From NCBI RefSeq assembly GCF_036417845.1, contig NC_089980.1:41166501-41230500 (forward strand): a stretch of DNA of 64,000 nt. Reading direction: 5' to 3'. Position numbers and translations under genes: made by a program. This DNA comes from Apteryx mantelli. Lineage: Eukaryota > Chordata > Aves > Apterygiformes > Apterygidae. Below, piece after piece: positions 59,101-64,000 of this stretch; within the stretch, counting starts at the first letter, position 1, and the number at the start of each line of letters is the position of its first letter. The notes below the pieces were generated by a model. That model made no database searches. It saw only the letters and a list, made by a program, of their open reading frames with translations, and was not told the DNA's origin.

Positions 59101-61500
59101 AGTCTGGAATTTGATTGTTTTGGATTTCTTAAATATGGCTTCAAAAGATTAAAGTGGTTTTAGTGCCACTCCAAAGGAATGCAAGATGTTCTCTGCAACT
59201 CCCAATTTAAAAAGGAGTAACTCAGCTCTACAGTGGTGAGTTAAGGGGTGGAGGAGAAGAGTAATGTAACAGAAAAGCTTTAGCTCCCACATTTTAAGTT
59301 GTAAAGAAAAACAAGAACACAAACTCCAGACTTTCCTGAATTGGGGGGGGGGGGGGAAGAGGGAGGAGGGGAGAAAAACCCCTAAACAAACACATACCTT
59401 CTCTGTCAAAAAAGCCCTGTAGGGCCTTCCTAGGATCTTTCATATAGAAGGCATCTTGTGCCTCATGAAATTCAATAGCAATGGGGTTTTCTTCAGCCTC
59501 ATCCTCCTCGGCATCCTCCCCTGGAAGACGACATACAAAGTGCAAACAAAATGGAAAAAACATTGGAAAGAGTATACCAGTATATTTCAACTTTTGTTAG
59601 TTTGAAAGAAATACCAGCTACACCATTGTAGAATAAGTTTCCTTAATGTGAATATTGTTTCTGCATTCAATCCTTTCATTTTACTATTAACTATTTCATA
59701 ATAAGATATAATTTTGCAGATGAACTTCTCTAAAGTGGTGAATTATAGTGGTTTTATGGGTTTATGCATTTCTGTTTAGAAAAGCAGCTTATTTTGTACT
59801 CAAAAGCTCATTAATTACAGTTTGACTAACTTTAAGATGTGGACTTCCTCTTAAAAAATTAAAGTCAGGTGTATTGTATAGCAGTCTCAAGCAATTAAAC
59901 TCTACCTTTCAGGGAAAAATGTGCACACCATCACAGAAACACAACATATAGCATAAGTATCAACTCTTAGTTTCATATCCTTTTCAAGTTGCAGCCAAAT
60001 TACCTTCTCCCTGATGTTAAGAGAAGTTCTAGCATAGTTCTTGTCTGATACAAGTTTGTCTCCTTTTTTTTAAAAGGAAAAGGACTACTTTGTACTAAAA
60101 GCCTTCCGCTGAATTTGGACACCAAGCATTCTCGTGAAATTCCAACACCAGTATTCATGAAGACTTGGTTTAGAAACAAAACAAACAAAAAAAGCACATT
60201 CAAGGTACATCAGCATATTTATACGGAGATGCATTGTCACTTACCCATTCCCCACGAACAGCTCATATCACTGTTCTGACTGCTCTCATTTCTCTTCTCT
60301 TCTTTTTCATCTTCCTCGTCAGAGTCCTCCCCCAACATCGTCTTTTCTAATTTTGCTTGCTGCTGCTTGCGCAGTGCCTTCAGCTGAGTTACAGTTAATT
60401 CTGACTCAGACTCCTGGTCCTCTTCAGGTCCCTATGCAGTACAAGTCATAAACTTCAAAGAAGTGTTTTAAAAAATAAATGAAGTATTTTTTCCAGACAT
60501 GTAAGTTAACTACAGTAACACAAATAAGTTATAGTGCTTTTCAAAAAAGGTAATTATTAGACTATTTGTTACGGTTTGCAGCCCCCCGATACATTCATTT
60601 TAACATTCTATCCAGAGGGGGGAAAAAGAAACAAGCACTACTGTGTACTAGGTGTATTAGTAGGCAGCTCGATCTGAAATACGACTGTTTTTAAAGGCAG
60701 AATGCAAAGACTTCCATAGATCTGTTACCTGTGGCGCACATAAGGAGCTAAATGGGACGAGCACCTAAAGTCTGTTAGGTGCCTGCAGGGTGCTCTGAGC
60801 ACTTTCCAGGCTCCTACTAGAAGGAGCTGCCCTTGATCACAAGGGAACATGACCGCTCTGCTTTCCTGACCTACCGCACTGCAGCGCGCCCGGGGTTTTC
60901 GGGCCGCGTGTCGCCGTCGCCCCGGCCCCCTCCCGCCGCGGCCCGGCCCCGGCCCCGGCCCACCTGCAGCAGGAAGAGGCGGGAGCTGCCGCCGAAGCGC
61001 AGCCCGTGGCCCACGCGCACGCGGCAGTAGGTGCGCGGCGGCACCCGCGCCTTGTTGAGGAAGGTGCCGTGGGTGCTGCCCAGGTCGTACACGTAGAAGC
61101 CGGCGGCGGCGTCCTCGCCGGGGCGGCCGGCGCCGCGGTACTGCAGCACGGCGTGGTGCCGCGACACCGACGGGTGCTCCAGGGCCACGGCGCAGCCGGG
61201 CAGCCGCCCCGCCAGGAACCAGCTGCCGCCGTCCAGCCGCACCGAGCCCAGCGCCACGCCGCCCTTCAGCACCTCCAGCGCGTACCCGGCGCCGCCCGGC
61301 GGGCGGCTCCCCCACGGCGGCTCCACGTAGCGCGGCGCCGGCGCCGCCACCGGCCGCGGGGCGCCGGGCCCCGGCGGGCTGGGCCCTGGCTCGCCGCCTT
61401 CGGCGGCGCGGGGCGGCGCCGGCAGGTCCGGGCGCTTGAAGGCGGCGGGCTCGGCGCTGCTGCCGCCGCCCGCCGGCTCCGTCTCCATGGCCTCCGCCAT
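44117..61500 (-). CDS. SLC4A1AP: Kanadaptin (SLC4A1-associated protein), complete 14-exon gene
   Basis: The spliced coding sequence is join(44117..44166, 45555..45627, 47976..48046, 49053..49127, 49919..50156, 50796..50907, 51697..51886, 56096..56165, 57325..57485, 57621..57760, 58532..58592, 59398..59520, 60245..60431, 60964..61500) on the minus strand. It totals 2,088 nt, or 695 residues. All introns are GT-AG and all phases agree. The order of domains is: a Pro/Ala/Gly-rich head (1-70); an FHA phosphothreonine-binding domain (about 75-179) with GR at 98-99, HPSVSRHHA at 109-117 and [11 protein letters not shown] at 139-149; an acidic linker; a double-stranded-RNA-binding-like domain (about 303-349); the [13 protein letters not shown] signature (about 357-370); a helical charged region (about 404-475); a run of glutamates (about 549-557); and a conserved tail ending EKYGY. 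The family is largely nuclear. It was first named for binding the kidney anion exchanger AE1 in mouse, and its true role is not settled. The start at 61500 matches the shorter mammalian start (Met-Ala) and sits in a YY1-type motif. Confidence 0.95.
45555..45627 (-). CDS. SLC4A1AP: SLC4A1AP coding exon 13
   Basis: Residues 656-679. It contains [19 protein letters not shown], a clear match to the conserved near-C-terminal block of kanadaptin. Acceptor GCAG|GTCCAA, donor GCAG|GTATCA. If the donor is not used, the frame would run on for 12 more residues to a TAG. Confidence 0.95.
45718..45840 (-). mobile_element. CR1 LINE 3'-end fragment in a SLC4A1AP intron
   Basis: 'tcacagaatcgtagaaacg', 'gggacctctggaggtcatcc' and 'ggccaacctcctgctcaaa' mark the CR1 3' terminus in reverse complement, in the same transcriptional sense as the host gene. 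It ends only about 90 bases upstream of the exon 13 acceptor. Confidence 0.85.
47976..48046 (-). CDS. SLC4A1AP: SLC4A1AP coding exon 12
   Basis: Residues 632-655, encoding [20 protein letters not shown] and ending NSSK. Weakly conserved and charged, like the matching human region. Acceptor TCAG|CATCTG, donor CAAG|GTCAGT. The phases join exons 11 and 13 exactly. Confidence 0.82.
49053..49127 (-). CDS. SLC4A1AP: SLC4A1AP coding exon 11
   Basis: Residues 607-631, encoding [20 protein letters not shown] and ending EKSPG. No clear match to the mammalian protein was recognised. It is called because the acceptor (ACAG|GGGTTC), the donor (CCAG|GTGAGC) and both phases fit. Its 75-nt length is divisible by three, so skipping would keep the frame. 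Confidence 0.75.
49919..50156 (-). CDS. SLC4A1AP: SLC4A1AP coding exon 10 (acidic run)
   Basis: Residues 528-606. It starts [19 protein letters not shown], then a run of nine glutamates broken by one methionine, as in the mammalian protein. The second half is poorly conserved. Acceptor GCAG|AAGTTG, donor GATG|GTAAAC. Confidence 0.93.
50796..50907 (-). CDS. SLC4A1AP: SLC4A1AP coding exon 9
   Basis: Residues 490-527. It carries the conserved [20 protein letters not shown]. Acceptor TTAG|GAGTGG, donor AGGG|GTAAGT. Confidence 0.95.
51126..51197. repeat. AC/TG mixed microsatellite
   Basis: ACACAC then TGTGTG blocks with TACGTA-like centres, inside SLC4A1AP intron 7, partly self-complementary. 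Confidence 0.85.
51697..51886 (-). CDS. SLC4A1AP: SLC4A1AP coding exon 8
   Basis: Residues 427-489. It contains [13 protein letters not shown], then [18 protein letters not shown] and [16 protein letters not shown], nearly identical to mammalian kanadaptin. Acceptor CTAG|TCCAGT, donor CCCA|GTAAGT. Confidence 0.95.
55014..55043. repeat. G-rich run in SLC4A1AP intron 7
   Basis: More than 20 G in 30 bases on the plus strand, appearing as C in the pre-mRNA. It could form a G-quadruplex in DNA. Confidence 0.8.
56096..56165 (-). CDS. SLC4A1AP: SLC4A1AP coding exon 7
   Basis: Residues 404-426, encoding [20 protein letters not shown], a likely coiled-coil heptad stretch. Acceptor ATAG|GTCACA, donor AAAG|GTAAGG. 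It is followed by the longest intron (about 4.2 kb). Confidence 0.93.
57325..57485 (-). CDS. SLC4A1AP: SLC4A1AP coding exon 6
   Basis: Residues 350-403. It contains [27 protein letters not shown] and [19 protein letters not shown]. The basic cluster SRKRK could act as a nuclear localisation signal (inference). Acceptor CCAG|TATCCC, donor CTG|GTAAGA. Confidence 0.95.
57621..57760 (-). CDS. SLC4A1AP: SLC4A1AP coding exon 5 (dsRBD-like domain)
   Basis: Residues 303-349. It includes [19 protein letters not shown], then [18 protein letters not shown]. The KKKEA...CALEA pattern is the helix end typical of double-stranded-RNA-binding folds. Acceptor ACAG|ATTGCC, donor GCAG|GTGATT. Confidence 0.94.
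58532..58592 (-). CDS. SLC4A1AP: SLC4A1AP coding exon 4
   Basis: Residues 283-302 plus two bases, a 61-nt exon. It encodes [19 protein letters not shown], matching the human segment with conservative changes. Acceptor CTAG|GAGAAG, donor CAA|GTACGT. Confidence 0.93.
59343..59356. repeat. G14 homopolymer in SLC4A1AP intron 3
   Basis: Fourteen consecutive G on the plus strand (C in the pre-mRNA), about 40 bases inside the intron from the exon 3 donor. Homopolymers of this length are prone to slippage and sequencing error. Confidence 0.9.
59398..59520 (-). CDS. SLC4A1AP: SLC4A1AP coding exon 3
   Basis: Residues 242-282 plus one base. It contains [18 protein letters not shown] and [15 protein letters not shown], a strongly conserved kanadaptin block. 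Acceptor CCAG|GGGAGG, donor GAAG|GTATGT. A 14-G run lies 41 bases past the donor on the plus strand. Confidence 0.95.
60245..60431 (-). CDS. SLC4A1AP: SLC4A1AP coding exon 2
   Basis: Residues 180-241 plus one base. It begins GPEEDQES and contains [17 protein letters not shown] and the acidic [10 protein letters not shown], matching mammalian kanadaptin just after the FHA domain. Acceptor TAG|GGACCT, donor ATGG|GTAAGT. Confidence 0.95.
60964..61500 (-). CDS. SLC4A1AP: SLC4A1AP coding exon 1 (FHA domain)
   Basis: It encodes residues 1-179, starting MAEAMETEP and ending SRLFLLQ. The whole FHA domain is in this one exon. The donor is CAG|GTGGGC, phase 0. The exon is extremely GC-rich because it lies in the promoter CpG island. 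A longer overlapping open frame on the same strand (60725-61912) is a GC-driven shadow. Confidence 0.95.
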
Positions 61501-61503
61501 CTT
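61494..61503 (-). promoter_or_regulatory. YY1-type motif overlapping the SLC4A1AP start codon
   Basis: The minus strand reads AAGATGGCGG, the core of the YY1 motif (A-A-N-A-T-G-G-C-G), with the ATG of SLC4A1AP inside it. YY1 sites at or just past the start codon are a known class in vertebrate housekeeping promoters. Binding is inferred from sequence only. Confidence 0.6.
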
Positions 61504-61522
61504 CCCGGTCCGGCGCTAAATA

Positions 61523-61568
61523 GAGCCCGCCGGGCACGAGCACCGCCGGCCCCGGAGGACCGCGGGGG
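61523..61568 (+). other. SUPT7L: Candidate non-coding first exon of SUPT7L
   Basis: A strong donor, GGGG|GTGAGT, at 61569-61570 would end a 5' untranslated exon whose start is not visible. It must begin close to the SLC4A1AP start codon. Candidate acceptors for the next exon are CCCTTCCCAG ending at 62034 and TGTGACAG ending at 62217, both with good pyrimidine tracts. Confidence 0.4.
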
Positions 61569-61737
61569 GTGAGTACCGGGGCGCTCAGCACCGGCGCTGC
61601 CCCGCCGGCGCAGCCCCGGGCAGGGCAGGGCGGGAGGCGGCAGGGGGAGCGGCGGCGGCGGCGGCGAGCGCGTCCCGCCCTCCCGCGCTGAGGAGCGCCG
61701 GCTCCGGGGGAGCCGCTTCTGGCGACGGACCGGGGCC

Positions 61738-61744
61738 GACTTCC
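61738..61744 (-). promoter_or_regulatory. ETS-type motif
   Basis: The minus strand reads GCGGAAGTC with CGGAAGT at its core, the ETS/GABPA consensus common in CpG-island bidirectional promoters. It lies between the two genes' start codons. Confidence 0.45.
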
Positions 61745-62289
61745 GCCCCGGCGGCGGCGGGTACGGGCGGGCGCGGGCGGGCCGGGGCGCTGCGGGGGGA
61801 CCTTGCGGCCGCCGGAGTGGGGCGGCCCGGGCGGGCGGGCGGGCGGTCCCGGGGCGAGGGGGCCTGCGGCAGGGCCCTCTCCAGGGGCTGGCGGCCCCGG
61901 GTTTCCCCGCACAAGCCGGGCGCGACCCCGGTTCCCCCACCAAACCGGCCGCGCGGGCAGCGCCGAGGGCAGCCCCGCTGCTACGGTGGTGTGGTTACCG
62001 GCTCACCGCTGCACCCCTTCCCTTCCCTTCCCAGGAGATGCGGCGATGTAAGCTGTTGAATACGAGCGCTGCATCCCACCACCATCAGGAAAGCTGCGTT
62101 TCTTAGTGTGGTGCCACGCGAGAACTTCCCTGGCATTGATTATTTGCTTTATTCAGAGCATCAGCTCAACGCCAGTTCTTGTTACTGTCCAAAACCTATT
62201 TTTTCCCCCTGTGACAGGACTCTTGTTGTACTATGATATTTGTTAACCTTGCTCTGGGCCTTTGAGGACCCTACGTTATCTGTATAAAA

Positions 62290-62702
62290 ATGCTGCGCTA
62301 TTGGGGTGAGATTCCCGTTTCATCTAACCAGGCCAATCGCAGCTCCTTTGACTTGCTTCAGCGTGAGTTTCGTACTGTGGAAGTCCAAGATCCTCCGCTG
62401 CATCAGCCGTCTGCGAACAAACCCCGGCCCACGACCATGCTGGACATCCCCTCTGAGCCCTGCAGCCTCACAATTCACACCATTCAGCTCATCCAGCACA
62501 ACAGGCGGTTACGCAGCCTGATTGCCATGGCTCAGGCCCAAAACCAGCAGCAAGCGGAGGGCATCAAAACGGAAGACAATGAACCTCTGCCATCTTGTCC
62601 AGCCTCTCCACCTCTCCCCGATGACCTGCTTCCTCTGGATAGCAAGACCCCAAAAATGCCATTTCAGCTGAGGCACAGTGACCCAGAGAGTGATTTCTAC
62701 AG
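62290..62702 (+). CDS. SUPT7L: SPT7-like STAGA complex subunit gamma, first coding exon (partial gene)
   Basis: The exon encodes residues 1-137 plus two bases. It starts MLRYWGEIPVSSNQANRSSF and includes PPLHQPSANKPRPTTMLDIP, then EPCSLTIHTIQLIQHNRRLR, an almost exact match to mammalian SUPT7L (STAF65-gamma). It ends HSDPESDFYR, where the Arg codon is split by the intron (AG|GTGTGT). The protein is the metazoan Spt7-like core subunit of the STAGA/SAGA histone acetyltransferase complex in the nucleus. The histone-fold domain used for pairing inside the complex lies in later exons beyond the window. The start codon is the one used in mammals. An upstream AUG lies at about 62038 if the first candidate acceptor is used. 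Confidence 0.96.
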
Positions 62703-64000
62703 GTGTGTTGCTATTTGTGTTTGTTTTTGACTGCAGGAAAGCTGAGTGTTTTTAAATACATGTGGAGTTACATGGATTTCCTTAAGCTGAAGGGACAGAG
62801 TGATATGTAAAGATTAAAATAGGCTTAGAAAAGGAGAGATGTGGATTTCTCCTGCCTTGGAAATATGCAAGTTGCTTAAAATAAATGTGTCTTTGTTTCC
62901 TGTCTATAAAACGTGGATGTGTTGTGCTGATTGCTGTCTTATTAATGTTGAGCTTAATGTTTGTGAATGGTTTTGCTGACTTCAGTGGTATTTTGTTTTG
63001 ATAAGGTTAGGATGTGAATTCTTATAGTTAGGTCGCTTATTCATAACTAAATTAGGTTCATTGTAACTGAAAATTTCTAAGATGCGTGTCTAGGTGTTGA
63101 CTGATTAGTTGTAGCTTCTGAGAAGATGCTTTGATAACTAATACTTGTTAGTTTTTAGTGGCCAAGTGTCTGTGATGCAAAAACTACCCCATTTCACCCT
63201 CTTTATTGGTGTTTGGTAGTCTGGTCAGATGTGGCAACGACTGCTGGCAAAGGAAACTCCTGTCTCTCTGACGCCAGCTCCACCAGCCAAGGGTTGGAGA
63301 AAATATAAAGGAAGCTTGTGTTGCTTCTTTCTCTGCAGCCAATCTTTGTTTAAGTAGTATTACCATTATTTCCCTGTCTACCCCTCCAACATGCCCTAAA
63401 TTCACAAGTAGGTATTGCATTTCTTGTAGAATCTCTTGATGCTTCATACGTTGTATGCATTTATTTTCAAGGATAAATCCTCACCCCTCTAACATTCTGT
63501 TCTTAGATTAAACAGTGTGCTCCCATGAACATGATGTAGGAGAGAATAATACATTTTAGTTTCGTGAATGTGGAAAACATATATCAAAAAAATATAATTA
63601 AATTAGTTTGCCTCCAAGACCTTTAATGACCTGAGGTGGTATAAAATACAGTTTATTGAAAGATGCTGCTTCTGGTGACATAATCTCTCTGAACTGTAGA
63701 GCATTGCTTTAGTCCTGCTTTTGGAAGAGCACCATCATTCTTCTTGGAAGGAATAATGTAACTTGTCTAAAGGCATGAAGGGGAATCCAGTCCTGTTAGA
63801 ACAAAGTCTGAGCCCTGTGATTCCTGCTCTTTTTGGCACTGTGGTTAATAGAACTGAGCCAGTTGTGTGCTGCATGCAGTACTCTGCTCTGTCTTCCCTG
63901 TTGGCTTCAGCTTTAACTTTAATTTTCTGTGGCTCTGAGCCATGTTTTGGGATCTGCCTTGTCTTTTTGTTGTCCCTTGCCAGTATCTGGGGTCAGAATA
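62703..64000 (+). other. SUPT7L: SUPT7L intron, start only
   Basis: It begins with GTGTGTTGC. No exon, gene or named repeat was recognised up to the window edge. A short minus-strand frame at 63184-63447 has no family resemblance. Confidence 0.8.

Larger units (their letters stand above)
44167..60963 (-). other. SLC4A1AP: Introns of SLC4A1AP
   Basis: Thirteen introns range from 135 bp (57486-57620) to about 4.2 kb (51887-56095). They are AT-rich against GC-leaning exons. The larger ones hold one CR1 fragment (45718-45840), an AC/TG microsatellite (51126-51197) and several G- or C-runs (55014-55043, 55306-55317, 56434-56448, 59343-59356). No nested gene was recognised on either strand. Confidence 0.85.
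60880..62035. promoter_or_regulatory. Shared CpG-island promoter of SLC4A1AP and SUPT7L
   Basis: More than a kilobase of very GC- and CpG-rich DNA covers SLC4A1AP exon 1 and the gap to SUPT7L. The genes point away from each other with 789 bases between their start codons. The island has GGGCGG-type boxes and no strong TATA box, although a TATA-like CTAAATAG sits at 61515-61522. Head-to-head placement of these two genes is also found in mammals, so a bidirectional promoter is likely. Confidence 0.85.

Noticed and set aside
61006-61572. 188-codon plus-strand open frame opposite SLC4A1AP exon 1
   Set aside because: It is an antisense shadow of a GC-rich exon, low-complexity, with no family match.
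60725-61912. 395-codon minus-strand open frame, and a 225-codon frame at 61266-61943
   Set aside because: Both are Arg/Pro/Gly/Ala-rich frames in extreme-GC promoter DNA. The real SLC4A1AP exon 1 uses another frame (61500 start) with a clear FHA domain.
62035-62047. 13-base micro-exon of SUPT7L between CCAG and GTAAGC
   Set aside because: Splice-like signals are present on both sides, but such a short 5' UTR exon is unlikely without transcript support. The acceptor is kept only as an alternative start of the coding exon.

Overview
This looks like a piece of a bird (or at least sauropsid) chromosome. The recognisable young repeats are CR1 LINE tails, with no Alu or L1, and the genes have short exons split by GT-AG introns. 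No bacterial, phage or mobile gene system is visible, and I found nothing that amounts to a new biological system. The value of the window lies in one complete gene that can be resolved exon by exon, the start of a second gene, and a long stretch almost without genes.

Right end (44.1-64.0 kb): SLC4A1AP (kanadaptin) lies complete on the minus strand as 14 coding exons, 61500 down to 44117. The spliced frame is 2,088 nt, giving 695 residues and a stop. Exon phases agree at every junction and every intron begins GT and ends AG. It is head-to-head with SUPT7L (SPT7-like, STAGA/SAGA subunit) on the plus strand. Only the first coding exon of SUPT7L (62290-62702) is in the window. The two share a CpG-rich promoter at about 60.9-62.0 kb, where a YY1-type motif overlaps the SLC4A1AP start codon. 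The head-to-head pair matches the human 2p23 arrangement.

Left end (1-4.1 kb): the probable last coding exon of an unidentified plus-strand gene sits at 1605-1733. It is followed by a candidate 3' UTR and a paired AATAAA signal near 4.06 kb. The gene would be convergent with SLC4A1AP. That is the place and direction expected for RBKS, but its C-terminal sequence does not resemble the usual RBKS C-terminus as I recall it.

Middle (about 4.1-43.3 kb): I see no convincing protein-coding gene. It holds CR1 fragments (20.6, 34.6 and 41.8 kb), a probable hAT DNA-transposon relic (30.4 kb), older weak repeat-like stretches, several AT or AC microsatellites, and two GC-rich islands (14.6-15.6 and 21.6-22.1 kb) that could be unannotated regulatory elements or lncRNA promoters. 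MRPL33, which follows SLC4A1AP in human, was not seen by eye.
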